A DNA stretch of 64,000 bases from Actinoallomurus iriomotensis (GCF_030269445.1 NZ_BSTJ01000007.1:219957-283956), one strand, 5' to 3'. Positions 41,253 to 52,205 are shown, numbered from the stretch's first letter. The notes: a model not told the origin generated them from the letters alone. Numbers and translations: made by a program.

Positions 41253-41258
41253 CCGCAC

Positions 41259-41294
41259 CCTACGGCGTCAAGGCGGCCACCTCGACGCCGTAGG
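41259..41294. terminator. Hairpin between convergent CU044_5270 and MFS genes
   Basis: CCTACGGCGTC (41259-41269) pairs perfectly with GACGCCGTAGG (41284-41294), 14-nt loop. It overlaps the last codons of the leftward exporter gene and begins 6 bases after the rightward stop. Confidence 0.65.
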
Positions 41295-42641
41295 AACCAC
41301 GTCCGGCCGGGGGCGCAGTAGCCCGGCCGCGAGTGCTCCGCAGGTGACGGCGAGGATTCCGCAGACGGCGAGTGCGCCGGTGACGCCCGCTGCGGCGCCT
41401 CCGGGAGTCGGCGGGCGGCTGTGGAATACCGTGCCGCAGGTCGCGACGCCGAGGGCGAGTCCCAGTTGGCGGGCGCTGTTCGCGGCGGCGCCGGCGGTGC
41501 CGGCGTGGGAAGGCGGTACCGCGGTGGTGGCGACCGCGGGCAGGACAGGGGAGACCACGCCGGCTCCGGCTCCGGTGAGCACCAGGAACGGCAGCAGTGC
41601 CGGCCAGCCGGATCCGGCGTCGAGGGCGAGGCCGGTGAGGCAACCGAGACCGACCGCGACCGTTCCCCCGCCGAGCGTCCAGCTCTGGGGCAGTCCATGC
41701 AGTCTGCTGCTGACCAGCCCCGACACGCCCATGAACACCACCAGCTGGACGGTGAGCACCAACGAGGTCGCGGACGAGCTCGTCCGCAGTTCGGTCTGCA
41801 GCCATGTGGAGATGTCGGGCAGTGCGCCGAAGGCGGCGAAGTAGTAGGCGAACGCCGCCAGCAGCACGCCGGCGAACGCCCGGGTGCCGAACAGTGCCGA
41901 CGGGAGGATCGGGTGGGCGCCGGCACGTTCGGCCAGTACGAAGCCGGTGCCGGCGGCCACGGCGACGGCCAGGCCGAGCAGCGTACCGGGCGCCGACCAG
42001 CCGGAACCGGTGATGACGGTGTAGGCGAGTGAGGTGACCGCCACGCTGATCGTGACGACTCCCGGCCAGTCGATCCGCCCCGGCGTGGCGGGCATGTCGG
42101 GCAGTGAGGTGACGGCCAGCACCAGTGCGAGGGCGCACAGCGGGAGCGCGGCGAGGAACGTCGACCGCCAGCCCAGATGCTCGGTGAGCACACCGCCGCC
42201 GACCGTGCCCACCGCCGAGGCGGCGCCGGCCACCGCGCCCCACACCGCGAACGCGGTTCCCCGCGCCCGGCCGGTGTAGGTCAAGGCGATCAACGGCAGG
42301 ATCGTGGCGAACATGGCGGCCCCGGCCACCCCCTGCACCGCACGGGCCACGATGAGCATCAGCGGTGTGTCCGCCAGCCCGCAGGCCAGCGTGGCGACGC
42401 CGAACACGGCCAGCCCGACCGTGTGGACCCGCCTGCCGCCCAGCACGTCGCTGAGCGACCCCGCTCCCAGCAGCAGTCCGGCCAGGGCGAGTGTGTACAC
42501 GTCGATGATCCACTGCTGGGCGCCGAACCCGACGTGCAGTTCGGTGCCGATGCGCGGCAGGGAGACCGTCACGATCGTCGTGAACAACAGCAGCAGGAAC
42601 GTGCCGAGACAGCACGCCACCAGTGGCAGCCAGTACCTCAT
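41268..42641 (-). CDS. DHA2-type MFS exporter
   Basis: 457-residue exporter with about 14 TM segments. TM1 reads LGTFLLLLFTTIVTVSLPRI, TM2-3 loop GAGSLSDVLGGRRVHTVG, and motif C-like GAVAGAASAVGTVGGGVLTE. TM1 lacks the LD-T-V acid found in many drug/H+ DHA2 pumps (here LLFTTIV), so coupling may differ. Starts are ATG 42641 or GTG 42650; neither has a ribosome site. It is divergent from a CGNR regulator gene 26 bases away, which probably controls it. Confidence 0.88.
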   Translation of the reverse strand: MRYWLPLVACCLGTFLLLLFTTIVTVSLPRIGTELHVGFGAQQWIIDVYTLALAGLLLGAGSLSDVLGGRRVHTVGLAVFGVATLACGLADTPLMLIVARAVQGVAGAAMFATILPLIALTYTGRARGTAFAVWGAVAGAASAVGTVGGGVLTEHLGWRSTFLAALPLCALALVLAVTSLPDMPATPGRIDWPGVVTISVAVTSLAYTVITGSGWSAPGTLLGLAVAVAAGTGFVLAERAGAHPILPSALFGTRAFAGVLLAAFAYYFAAFGALPDISTWLQTELRTSSSATSLVLTVQLVVFMGVSGLVSSRLHGLPQSWTLGGGTVAVGLGCLTGLALDAGSGWPALLPFLVLTGAGAGVVSPVLPAVATTAVPPSHAGTAGAAANSARQLGLALGVATCGTVFHSRPPTPGGAAAGVTGALAVCGILAVTCGALAAGLLRPRPDVVPTASRWPP

Positions 42642-42655
42642 GCCCGACACTGTGC

Positions 42656-42667
42656 TGTAATGCCCTC
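42656..42667 (+). promoter_or_regulatory. -10 element implying a leaderless CGNR-regulator transcript
   Basis: TGTAAT (42656-42661, 5/6 to TATAAT) ends six bases before ATG 42668, with no Shine-Dalgarno. Transcription would begin at the start codon. The intergenic space is only 26 bp, so the two divergent promoters must overlap the neighbouring coding regions. Confidence 0.5.
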
Positions 42668-43189
42668 ATGCCGGTAAACCCTTACAATCTGCCGTTGCTG
42701 CGCAACGTCATCGACCTGCTCAACCGGCCGCCGACCAGCCCGGACGAACTCGCCGCCCGCTGGACCGCCGCCGGAATGCCCCTCGACCGGCCGGCCGGCG
42801 ACCGTGACCTCGACGTCGTACTGGACTACCTGACGCGCTGGGCGCGGCTGGTCGACGCCGCCACCGACCGGCACCGCGTCGCGCTGCTCAACGACCTGCT
42901 CTCCCGCTACGCGGGTCATCCCACCGTCACCGACCACGACGGCAGCGGCTGGCACATCCACTATCGGCCCGGCGGGGCCGGTCTGGCGGGCATCCTCACC
43001 GCGGCCACCAGCGTCGCCATCGCCCAGCACCTCACCGACCGCGGCATGCACCGCCTCGGACGCTGCGCGTCGCCCGAGTGCGGCAACGCCTACATCGACC
43101 ACAGCCGCCCGGGACGGCAGCGCTACTGCTCCCACGCCTGTGCCAACCGGGACGCGGTGCGTCGCCACCGCCAGGCCGGAGCAGCCTGA
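42668..43189 (+). CDS. CGNR zinc-finger domain regulator
   Basis: 173-residue protein. The N-terminal ABATE-like stress domain (NVIDLLNRPPTSPDEL, DVVLDYLTRWARLVDAA) is followed by the C-terminal CGNR zinc finger (residues about 135-168; GRCASPECGNAYIDHSRPGR, QRYCSHACANRDAVRRHR) with four cysteines for zinc. These proteins are probable transcription regulators beside transporters in actinomycetes. The gene seems leaderless. The divergent DHA2 exporter is the expected target. Confidence 0.9.
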   Translation: MPVNPYNLPLLRNVIDLLNRPPTSPDELAARWTAAGMPLDRPAGDRDLDVVLDYLTRWARLVDAATDRHRVALLNDLLSRYAGHPTVTDHDGSGWHIHYRPGGAGLAGILTAATSVAIAQHLTDRGMHRLGRCASPECGNAYIDHSRPGRQRYCSHACANRDAVRRHRQAGAA

Positions 43190-43327
43190 CCGAGAGGGCA
43201 CGCTCGCCGTCCATCGGCCGGCCCCCGTACTTCGGAACCGCTTCCTCACCGGAAGCGTGCCGCCGGCCGGCCGCGGCAGTACGGTCCCCTCCACGGTGTG
43301 CATTTTTTGTTCGGGCTCTACCGATCA

Positions 43328-43347
43328 ATCAGAACAATCATTCTGAT
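43328..43347. promoter_or_regulatory. Inverted repeat upstream of secreted protein gene
   Basis: ATCAGAA (43328-43334), 6 bases, TTCTGAT (43341-43347), in an AT-rich island (43300-43360) within the 238-bp gap 43190-43427. It lies about 80 bases upstream of the secreted-protein ATG, a good operator position; it also follows the CGNR gene and could be part of a terminator. Confidence 0.4.
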
Positions 43348-43427
43348 GTCGCCAATCAATAACGGCGGTCCTAGAAAGGAGGTCAAGCGCAAATCGCCAT
43401 CAGGGCGAGAAAGGCAGGCAGCATCCC

Positions 43428-43979
43428 ATGACTCGCACAACCGCCACACGGCCCGGTCCCAAGCGCCTGATCATCGTGATCGCCGCGGCGATCGTGACCA
43501 CGCTGACCGCCGGTATCACCGCCGCATCGGCCGCTCCGGCCCACGCCGCCGTGCTGTCCGTCGCCGGCGAAGGCGACCCCCAGGCCGGGTCCGCCGCAGT
43601 GAATCCGGCGGACATTCAAATGCCGGCATCCATCAATTTCGACCGCACGTGCTACACATTCGCTGGAGACACGGAGGAAAGCTGCGGAATCCGGCTTGAT
43701 CGGGGAACCAGCGAGGCGCTTTTCAACGCGGCCAAAGGAGTCGCCGTCGGTGCGTTCAACCTGGTGTGCGTCCCGCTGCTCACCCCCTTCGTCGGGCACG
43801 ACTCCGCCACTCTCACCTGCACCGGAATCGCCGCCTACGCGACCTCGTGGGCGAAGCTGCCTGACGGGCAGACCTTCTGGATCGGAACCTCCGGCCCCAA
43901 GACGGCGCATATCTACCTCGTCGACGCCGACGCCGCCATGACGGGTTCCGCCCCGTCCGCCGCCCGGCTCGTCGCCTGA
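43428..43979 (+). CDS. Small secreted protein of unknown function
   Basis: 183 residues. A Sec signal peptide (KRLIIVIAAAIVTTLTAGIT, cleavage near ASAAPAHA, about residue 40) leads to a mature protein of about 143 residues. It has four cysteines (CYTF, ESCGI, NLVCV, LTCTG) that could form two disulfides, and no known domain. ATG 43428 has AGGCAG upstream. It converges on the next gene with a strong terminator between. I do not recognise the family. Confidence 0.72.
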   Translation: MTRTTATRPGPKRLIIVIAAAIVTTLTAGITAASAAPAHAAVLSVAGEGDPQAGSAAVNPADIQMPASINFDRTCYTFAGDTEESCGIRLDRGTSEALFNAAKGVAVGAFNLVCVPLLTPFVGHDSATLTCTGIAAYATSWAKLPDGQTFWIGTSGPKTAHIYLVDADAAMTGSAPSAARLVA

Positions 43980-43987
43980 ACGGTTCC

Positions 43988-44962
43988 TCAGTCCCGGCCT
44001 CCCGCCTCGTACGAGGCGGGAGGCCGGTCCGCGGTGCTGAGACGCGGTGCCGGGCGGCCGTGGATCTGCCAGGTACGAGCGGCCCGGTCCCAGGAGAGTT
44101 CGTGGCCGCGGCTCGCCTCGCCGGCGAGGTCCAGATCGGCCAGGGCGGCCGTGGCCCCAGCGGTGGCGGGCCGCGGCAGGACGAGCAGTGTCGGCACCGG
44201 CGTGCCGGGCACGGTGATCTCCAGGCTCCGAGGCCGGCGCCGGTCGCGGACCCGCCGAATCCGGTGGGACGCCTGGTCGGCGGGTTCCCTCAGCTGGGCG
44301 CCGAGAGCCACTTCGAGGGCTTCGAGGAGCGCCGTGGGAAGCTCATCGGCGCCGTCGGTCCCCGCGGGCACGGCCAGTCCCTCAAGGTACGGGCAGGGCG
44401 CGCCGTCTTCGATCAGCTGGTCGAACAGCTCGTGTGCGTCGGCGTCCGTGAACGGCCTTCCGCCGAGTCTGTCGTCCAACCGCGCGTCGCACCACGTCGC
44501 GTGCTCGCGCGACCGGACCGCCGCCTGATCTCGGCCGATCAGGTCGAACGCCTCGACGGCGTCGCGGTAGGCCGTCCGAGCGTTGTGCAGGCGGAGTAGT
44601 TCGTGGGTGAAAGCCCCTGTTTCACGCTCGATGCCGGGCGCGAGTGCGGCCAGCGCCGAGGCCGCCCGCGCGATGACACGGCGGTCGTCGACGGCCCGGG
44701 CCGCCCGCAGGCCGCGCCGGTAGAAGCTCGCCGCGGTGCCGAAACTGCCCCGGGAGGCGAAGGTGCGCCCGGCGGAGACGCAGATCCGGGCCACGGCGTC
44801 CTGGTCGTCGATCCGCCACAGGGCCTCGTACCGGAGGCTCGCCTGTTCGGTCACCGCGTGCGCGACCGTCGCGCAGATCCGGGTGACGGCCGCCTCATCG
44901 GCACGCCGCCGCGCCTGCGGCAGCTCCACGAGCAGCATCGCGTTGTAGTCCACCCGCCTCAT
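43988..44962 (-). CDS. Hypothetical helical (TPR-like) protein
   Basis: 324-residue soluble protein. The first 160 residues are helical with alanine/arginine pairs resembling tetratricopeptide repeats (ASRGSFGTAASFYRRGLRAA, RAVDDRRVIARAASALAALA). The C-terminal part is less regular and ends in a proline-rich tail encoded partly by the terminator palindrome. Similar helical-repeat proteins sit beside HTH regulators in actinomycetes; here there is none adjacent. ATG 44962 is the longest start, with a weak CAGGC site; ATG 44938 is possible. Confidence 0.65.
   Translation of the reverse strand: MRRVDYNAMLLVELPQARRRADEAAVTRICATVAHAVTEQASLRYEALWRIDDQDAVARICVSAGRTFASRGSFGTAASFYRRGLRAARAVDDRRVIARAASALAALAPGIERETGAFTHELLRLHNARTAYRDAVEAFDLIGRDQAAVRSREHATWCDARLDDRLGGRPFTDADAHELFDQLIEDGAPCPYLEGLAVPAGTDGADELPTALLEALEVALGAQLREPADQASHRIRRVRDRRRPRSLEITVPGTPVPTLLVLPRPATAGATAALADLDLAGEASRGHELSWDRAARTWQIHGRPAPRLSTADRPPASYEAGGRD
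43994..44027. terminator. 34-bp perfect palindrome terminator
   Basis: 43994-44010 (CCGGCCTCCCGCCTCGT) and 44011-44027 are exact reverse complements. It lies 15 bases after the secreted-protein stop and inside the last codons of the convergent TPR-like gene. Acts on both. Confidence 0.85.
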
Positions 44963-45055
44963 GTTGCCTGGTGATCATCAGACCTCACCGAGAAGCCACG
45001 GAAATAAGCGATGGGATGGGATGATGGCCGCCCAAACCGACGGGAGGAAAGCAGC

Positions 45056-46649
<1,594 letters not shown>

Positions 46650-46658
46650 CGGCGAGGC

Positions 46659-46709
46659 CTCGTCGACCGGACCCGCCTGGCGCTGTATGCCGAAGAGCGT
46701 CTCGCGGAG
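46659..46709 (+). pseudogene. Degraded partial copy of the gdhA-upstream gene
   Basis: 46659-46685 matches 45149-45175 at 26 of 27 bases, and 46693-46709 matches 45243-45259 at all 17. The two blocks are 7 bases apart here but 67 apart in the intact gene, so the copy has an internal deletion. Similarity continues weakly (TCGG...AACAA...CAGGC). It begins 10 bases after the gdhA stop. Confidence 0.8.
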
Positions 46710-46750
46710 ACCCGTACCGCGTCGGAACAACAGGCTTCACGACTCAATGA

Positions 46751-47542
46751 TCATTGGTTCGGGGCAGCCAACGACGCGACGGTATGCAGTCCGTCCGTGG
46801 TCAGGACGGCCACTTCCTGTACAGGAGTCGCGTCCGGCCCTGCGGAAAGGACGACGGACCGGGTACCGGGGGGCTGTTCGACGGCGATGCCTGCCGGCTG
46901 CCAGCCACCGTGGACTCCTCGGACGAGTACGAAACTCGCGGTGGTCGTGCTGTTCGAGTGCTGGACCTGCCAGCTTACGGTGTATCCGTCGGCGGCCCGG
47001 TGCACGCTGAGGTCCGACACCTGAGGTACGTCGTGCGGGAGCACTCGGGAGAACAACGTGGCGGATCCTTCGCTGACCTGAATCGAGTGGGCGTCGGCCG
47101 GTGCGGGGAGCAGTGCCGACAGGACGAACATCGCCTCCTGGCGTGTCGTGGCGCCCGTGTTGGTGCAGGCGGGCCTGCCCTGGACGGGCGTGTCCACGAG
47201 GGCGGCGCCGGCCGCGTTGAGGATCTGCACGCGGACGTCGCGATAGGCGCCCTTGATGTCCTCGACGAGTGGGTCGGCGTGGTCGTTCAGTTCGGCGGAC
47301 AGCATGAAACCGAGACTGAGCCAGGCCTTGTCGCCGACCGCGTATCCGCTGGCGGTCAGTCTGGGCGGCGCCGGGGAGGCGGGGTCGCCGATCAACGTGG
47401 CATGCTGTCCGCCGAGTTCCAGCGACCGGATCTCGGTCGGTGCCGTGGCGCTACACGCGATCGCCAGACCGGGCAGAGCCAGCGCCGACCCGGTGAGCAG
47501 GCCCGCTCGCAGCAGCTGGCGTCGGGTCAGTTCGTTCGTCAT
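46751..47542 (-). CDS. Tat-exported lipoprotein of unknown function
   Basis: 263 residues. Twin-arginine signal LTRRQLLRAGLLTGSALALP with lipobox LAIAC (Cys30), so it is exported folded and lipid-anchored. The mature part is beta-rich (DVRVQILNAAGAALVDTPVQ, GYTVSWQVQHSNSTTTASFV), with no enzyme motif. ATG 47542 begins one base after the stop of the metzincin gene, with GAGG overlapping that stop, so the two are made together. It may be a surface partner or inhibitor of the protease. Confidence 0.78.
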   Translation of the reverse strand: MTNELTRRQLLRAGLLTGSALALPGLAIACSATAPTEIRSLELGGQHATLIGDPASPAPPRLTASGYAVGDKAWLSLGFMLSAELNDHADPLVEDIKGAYRDVRVQILNAAGAALVDTPVQGRPACTNTGATTRQEAMFVLSALLPAPADAHSIQVSEGSATLFSRVLPHDVPQVSDLSVHRAADGYTVSWQVQHSNSTTTASFVLVRGVHGGWQPAGIAVEQPPGTRSVVLSAGPDATPVQEVAVLTTDGLHTVASLAAPNQ

Positions 47543-47543
47543 C

Positions 47544-48944
47544 TCACCTCACGCCCTCAAGGAACCTCAGGTAGGTGGCTGTGGAGGTCCGTCGCGTAGG
47601 GACTGCTCCGCAGTAGCCCATCAGGTCGTCGGACCCGGAGGGGAACAGGGTCATCGTCGCGATGTCGAGGCAGGGCTGGTCGGTCTTGGGCAGGATGCGG
47701 TAGTCGAACGGCCAGCCGGCGCCGCAGTTCGGCGGTGGTGCGTGAAGGACCCCGACGGCATGGCAGAACTCGTGCGCGAATGTGCCGGCGGAGTCGTCGA
47801 GCCCGCTGGAAACGTCCACGATGAACATGCCTCGCGGTAGGCTCACGCCGATACCGCTGGTCTTGATCGGCATGGCCGGGTGCACGATCGCCGCGGTCAC
47901 GGCGCGCTCGAGAGGAATGCGAGCGAACGACTCCAGGTAGACCAGATGTTGCCACCAGTCATCGTCGGTTCGGAAAGGCGGCATCGTCAGGACGATCGGT
48001 GCCAGGAAATCGAACGCTCCAGGTGCCAGCGGTAGAAAATCTATCGCTCGTGCGGCGATTTTCTTGAACTGGGCGAAGTCCGGCGTCGTGATGCCGGGTT
48101 GTGTCATGAGGACGGGTCGGACGGGGATCCGCCGCGTAGGCGTGAACGTGAACGTGGTGTCGAAGTTCGTGGTCCAGTCGTCTCCGGTGCCACCGGCCGC
48201 CGCACAGGTGACACTGAACTTGACCGTTCCGGTGAGAAGGTCGAGCGGCAGTTCGAGCAGGACGCCGTGCGTCTTGTCGTCGCGGTCGTGCTGACCAGCC
48301 GGAAACGCCGTCGCGCCCTTGAACGGCAGATCCTTCTTCCCCGCCGAGGAGGACACGGTGACGGTGTCGCTGACGTCGTGTACAGGTTGCTGGTAGGCAT
48401 CCTCGCCGGTGCCGTCACCGTCACTGGTGAGGAAGATCCGTGCGGCCGTCCGTTTACCGGCCACCAGCGGAATCGAGTTGTCGCGTCGTTGTACGACCTG
48501 GACAAGCTCGATCCAAGATACGGTCAGCTTCGGGTTGAACGCTATTTTCCGGATGATCCTATGAGTGATCAGCCGGACCATCCAGCCCTCTTTGTTGTCG
48601 CCGGGATACGCATCATTGGGGGCGAGAATGATCTCGCCGCTGCGTTGTGCCTCGAACTGCGCGTTGAGGCCGCCCTGGTGCCAGACTCCACCGATGTCGC
48701 AGATAAGCGAGTTCTTGCGAAGTCGTGGCGCCGGATAATCCTCAGGCGCGGTGACGGGATCGCCGTCGGCGTTCAGGCGTGGCTCGAAAAGACCGAGCAG
48801 GCCCCCGCCGAAATTGACCATGTCATACCCGCTGACCCGCAGTTCGACGCGATCGCCTCTGACGACGGTGACCGCGGTGTGCACCTGGTCGCGTACCACG
48901 TGGAACTCGCCGTGGTCGACGGTGAGAAATGATGGTTCGCCCAT
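47544..48944 (-). CDS. LecA-like domain / metzincin-type metalloprotease
   Basis: 466 residues. An N-terminal domain (about 15-135) resembles the PA-IL/LecA galactose-lectin fold (VELRVSGYDMVNF, SLICDIGGVWHQGG, IILAPNDAYPGDNKEGWMVR). A middle beta domain follows (about 140-280). The C-terminal protease has HEFCHAVGVLH, giving zinc ligands His391, His395 and His401 with Glu392, and a possible Met-turn at Met442 in LMGY. No signal peptide is seen with ATG 48944, which is odd for such a protease. Coupled to the Tat lipoprotein gene. Divergent LuxR regulator. Confidence 0.82.
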   Translation of the reverse strand: MGEPSFLTVDHGEFHVVRDQVHTAVTVVRGDRVELRVSGYDMVNFGGGLLGLFEPRLNADGDPVTAPEDYPAPRLRKNSLICDIGGVWHQGGLNAQFEAQRSGEIILAPNDAYPGDNKEGWMVRLITHRIIRKIAFNPKLTVSWIELVQVVQRRDNSIPLVAGKRTAARIFLTSDGDGTGEDAYQQPVHDVSDTVTVSSSAGKKDLPFKGATAFPAGQHDRDDKTHGVLLELPLDLLTGTVKFSVTCAAAGGTGDDWTTNFDTTFTFTPTRRIPVRPVLMTQPGITTPDFAQFKKIAARAIDFLPLAPGAFDFLAPIVLTMPPFRTDDDWWQHLVYLESFARIPLERAVTAAIVHPAMPIKTSGIGVSLPRGMFIVDVSSGLDDSAGTFAHEFCHAVGVLHAPPPNCGAGWPFDYRILPKTDQPCLDIATMTLFPSGSDDLMGYCGAVPTRRTSTATYLRFLEGVR

Positions 48945-49061
48945 GAAGCACGAGCATGGTCGCGCGAGGCCACGTCCGGACAGTGGCCATTCCGCCACCT
49001 TGACTCTGCGGTGATGACGCGCCACGCGGAGCTAGACTGCCTGGTGAGCAAGGGTGATCGC

Positions 49062-49880
49062 ATGAACGAGGCAGAACTGCTGCGTTACGGGCTGCGCGCC
49101 GGCAATGCCATCATCGCCGGCGAGCCGTTCGAGACGATCCTGACCGACGGCCTGCGACGAACGGTCGGCGCGGACACGACGACCCTCACCGTGTGGCGTC
49201 GTACACCGGGCCGTCTTCCCACGATGACGGTGTCCGGTCCGGACACTCCGCCACTGGACGAACTACACGCCTGGACCACGAAGTTCGGCGAGCACCCCTA
49301 CTTCGCCCACCTGTTGGCCACCCATGATCCACGCTCGTACCGGACCAGCGACTTGATGTCCTTCCGTCGTTTTCTGGACACCGCCGTATATCGCGACCTG
49401 CTCGCCCACTACGGCCTGCGTTACCAACTCGCCGCGACCCTGGCCTTCACCGAACAGGACCTCGTGTTCATCGGCCTCATGCGCACCAGGCGCGACTTCT
49501 CGGACCGGGAAGTCGGCGCCGTCGACCAGCTTCGACGAATGGTGTCCGCCGCGCTCGCCTTCCAGACCGAGGTACGGGCGGTCCGTGCGACGATCGGGCT
49601 CGCGCCGGCGGACGGACCCCACCTGACCGAACGGGAGAAGCAGGTACTACGGCTGGTGGCGGCGGGCCACACCAACGACCAGACCGCCACGCGGCTCGGG
49701 ATCCGCACCCGCACCGTACGCAAGCACCTTGAGTCCGTCTTCGCCAAGGCGGAGGTGCCCAACCGAGCCGCTGCGGTGGCCTGGTGGTTGCGCCGGACCG
49801 GCGAGCCGGACGATGTGGCCGGGGGTGCGCCGCGCGGTGGACGCGGATCAACCCGGCAGTGTCCGGAGCCGCCACCGTAG
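49062..49880 (+). CDS. LuxR-family transcriptional regulator
   Basis: 272-residue regulator. An N-terminal sensor-like region of about 185 residues (FGEHPYFAHLLATHDPRSYR, LAATLAFTEQDLVFIGLMRT) precedes a GerE/LuxR HTH at about 197-255 (LTEREKQVLRLVAAGHTNDQ, TATRLGIRTRTVRKHLESVF). ATG 49062 has AAGGGTGA upstream. TAGACT (49033-49038) could be its -10. It is divergent from the lectin/metzincin operon and likely governs it. It converges on sdaA with 7 bases between stops. Confidence 0.9.
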   Translation: MNEAELLRYGLRAGNAIIAGEPFETILTDGLRRTVGADTTTLTVWRRTPGRLPTMTVSGPDTPPLDELHAWTTKFGEHPYFAHLLATHDPRSYRTSDLMSFRRFLDTAVYRDLLAHYGLRYQLAATLAFTEQDLVFIGLMRTRRDFSDREVGAVDQLRRMVSAALAFQTEVRAVRATIGLAPADGPHLTEREKQVLRLVAAGHTNDQTATRLGIRTRTVRKHLESVFAKAEVPNRAAAVAWWLRRTGEPDDVAGGAPRGGRGSTRQCPEPPP

Positions 49881-49887
49881 TGAGCGG

Positions 49888-51261
49888 TCAGCACTCGATG
49901 ACGTTGACGGCGAGGCCGCCGCGTGAGGTCTCCTTGTACTTGTCGAGCATGTCGCGGCCGGTGTCGCGCATGGTCTTCAGCGCCTTGTCCAGCGACACGA
50001 AGTGGCGGCCGTCGCCGCGCAGAGCCAATCGGGACGCGCTGATGGCCTTGATCGACGCGACCGCGTTGCGCTCGATGCACGGCACCTGCACCAGCCCGCC
50101 CACCGGGTCGCAGGTCAGGCCCAGGTTGTGTTCGATGCCGATCTCGGCGGCGTTCTCCACCTGCTCCGGGGTGCCGCCGAGCACCTCGGTCAGGCCCGCC
50201 GCCGCCATCGCGCACGCCGAGCCGACCTCGCCCTGGCAGCCGACCTCCGCGCCGGAGATCGAGGCGTTCTCCTTGATGAGCACGCCGATCGCCCCGGCCG
50301 TGAGCAGGAAGCGCACGACGCCCTCGTCGGACGCGCCCGGGACGTACTTGTCGTAATAGTGCAGGACCGCCGGGACGATGCCCGCCGCGCCGTTGGTCGG
50401 GGCGGTGACGATCCGGCCGCCCGCGGCGTTCTCCTCATTGACCGCGAGGGCGAACAGCGTCACCCAGTCCATCGCGTGCAGCGGGTCCGCCTCGGTCTCG
50501 GCGAGCAGCTTGCGGTAGAGCAGGTGCGCGCGGCGCCGTACCTTCAGGCCGCCCGGCAGCAGCCCCTCGTTCGTGCAGCCGCGCGTGACGCTTTCCCGCA
50601 TCACCTGCCACAGCCCGAGCAGGTCCGCGCGGATCGTCTCCTCGTCGCGCCCGAACGCCTTCTCGTTCTCCATCATCAGCGCCGGCACCGACAGCCCGGT
50701 CTCCTCCGTCAGCGACAGCAGCGAGGCCCCGGTCGCGAACGGGTACGGCACGACCGTGTCGTCCGGCTTGATGCGGTCGGCGCCGGTCGCGTCCTCGTCC
50801 ACGACGAAACCGCCGCCGACCGAGTAGTAGACCTTCTCCCGCAGCACCTCGCCCGCGTCGTCGTACGCCGTGAAGCGCATGCCGTTCGGATGGTGCGGCA
50901 GCGACTCCTTGCGCTCGAAGATCAGGTCCGAGCCGACGACGAACGGCACCTCGCGCGAGCCGAGCAGGCGGATCGTCCCCCGCGAACGCGCCGATGCCAG
51001 CCGCGCCGGAACACCGTCGACGTCGACCGACTCCGGCCGGTCACCCTCCAGGCCCAGGATGACCGCCTTGTCGCTGCCGTGCCCCTTGCCGGTCAGGCCC
51101 AGCGAGCCGTACAGCACGGTGCGTACGGACGCGGTCTTCTCCAGCAGGCCGTCGGCGGAGAGGGAACGCGCGAACCGGTGCGCCGCCACCATCGGCCCGC
51201 CCGTGTGCGAGCTGGACGGACCGATACCCACCTTGAACAGGTCGAAGACGCTGATCGCCAT
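49888..51261 (-). CDS. sdaA: L-serine ammonia-lyase (4Fe-4S type)
   Basis: 457-residue single-chain L-serine dehydratase (serine to pyruvate plus ammonia). The N-terminal beta domain carries [20 protein letters not shown]. The C-terminal alpha domain has the cluster and substrate loops ([56 protein letters not shown]). ATG 51261 follows the lipA stop by 2 bases. As the last gene of the glycine operon it drains serine made from glycine by GlyA into pyruvate. Confidence 0.96.
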   Translation of the reverse strand: MAISVFDLFKVGIGPSSSHTGGPMVAAHRFARSLSADGLLEKTASVRTVLYGSLGLTGKGHGSDKAVILGLEGDRPESVDVDGVPARLASARSRGTIRLLGSREVPFVVGSDLIFERKESLPHHPNGMRFTAYDDAGEVLREKVYYSVGGGFVVDEDATGADRIKPDDTVVPYPFATGASLLSLTEETGLSVPALMMENEKAFGRDEETIRADLLGLWQVMRESVTRGCTNEGLLPGGLKVRRRAHLLYRKLLAETEADPLHAMDWVTLFALAVNEENAAGGRIVTAPTNGAAGIVPAVLHYYDKYVPGASDEGVVRFLLTAGAIGVLIKENASISGAEVGCQGEVGSACAMAAAGLTEVLGGTPEQVENAAEIGIEHNLGLTCDPVGGLVQVPCIERNAVASIKAISASRLALRGDGRHFVSLDKALKTMRDTGRDMLDKYKETSRGGLAVNVIEC

Positions 51262-51263
51262 GA

Positions 51264-52199
51264 CTACTCGGCCACGACGCCGCGAGCCTCCATGGCCTGC
51301 TGGTAGAGACGCCCGGCGCGGTAGCTGGAGCGTACGAGCGGCCCGGACATCACCCCCGCGAAGCCGATCTCCTCGGCCTCGGCCTTCAGCTCGACGAACT
51401 CCTCCGGCTTGACCCAGCGCTCGACCGGGTGGTGGCGGGGGGTGGGCCGGAGGTACTGCGTGATGGTGAGCAGCTCGCAGCCCGCGTCGTACAGGTCGCG
51501 CATCGCCTGCGTGATCTCCTCGCGGGTCTCGCCCATGCCGAGGATGAGGTTGGACTTGGTGACCAGCCCGTCCTCACGCGCCTGGGTCAGGACCGACAGC
51601 GACCGCTCGTACCGGAAGGCCGGCCGGATCCGCTTGAAGATCCGCGGTACCGTCTCCAGGTTGTGCGCGAGCACCTCGGGCCGGGAGGAGAACACCTCGG
51701 CGAGTTGCGACGGCACGGCGTTGAAGTCCGGGATGAGCAGCTCGACGCCGCAGCCGGGCAGCGCGGAGTGGATCTGCCGCACCGTCTCGGCGTACAGCCA
51801 CGCGCCGCCGTCCGGCAGGTCGTCGCGGGCGACGCCGGTGATCGTGGCGTACCGCAGGCCCATCCGCTCGACCGACTCCGCGACGCGCCGGGGCTCGTCC
51901 GGGTCGTACGCGGCGGGCTTGCCCGTGTCGATCTGGCAGAAGTCACACCGGCGCGTGCACTGGTCGCCGCCGATGAGGAAGGTGGCCTCGCGGTCCTCCC
52001 AGCACTCGTAGATGTTCGGGCAGCCCGCCTCCTGGCACACGGTGTGCAGGCCCTCGCTGCGCACCAGGTCGGTCAGCTCCCGGTACTGCGGCCCCATCTT
52101 CAGCTTGGTCTTGATCCACGGCGGCTTGCGCTCGATCGGGGTCGCGGCGTTGCGCGCCTCGACGCGGAGCAGCTTGCGGCCTTCCGGGGCGATGGTCAT
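51264..52199 (-). CDS. lipA: Lipoyl synthase
   Basis: 311-residue radical-SAM enzyme that inserts two sulfurs into octanoyl groups on GcvH and 2-oxoacid dehydrogenases. The auxiliary cluster motif [12 protein letters not shown] and the SAM cluster motif CTRRCDFC are both complete, and the C-terminal RSSYRAG arginine/serine motif is present. It lies between glyA and sdaA, so the lipoyl cofactor of GcvH is induced with the glycine-cleavage proteins. No lipB is in the window. Confidence 0.97.
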   Translation of the reverse strand: MTIAPEGRKLLRVEARNAATPIERKPPWIKTKLKMGPQYRELTDLVRSEGLHTVCQEAGCPNIYECWEDREATFLIGGDQCTRRCDFCQIDTGKPAAYDPDEPRRVAESVERMGLRYATITGVARDDLPDGGAWLYAETVRQIHSALPGCGVELLIPDFNAVPSQLAEVFSSRPEVLAHNLETVPRIFKRIRPAFRYERSLSVLTQAREDGLVTKSNLILGMGETREEITQAMRDLYDAGCELLTITQYLRPTPRHHPVERWVKPEEFVELKAEAEEIGFAGVMSGPLVRSSYRAGRLYQQAMEARGVVAE

Positions 52200-52205
52200 C
52201 TCATC

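Noticed and set aside
43374-43384. AAAGGAGGT as ribosome site for a gene before the secreted protein
   Set aside because: A perfect Shine-Dalgarno sequence, but no ATG, GTG or TTG lies at a usable distance and the secreted-protein ATG is over 40 bases away.
49000-49038. TTGACT...TAGACT as promoter of the LuxR gene
   Set aside because: The two hexamers are 27 bases apart, too far for one promoter; only the TAGACT -10 alone is plausible.
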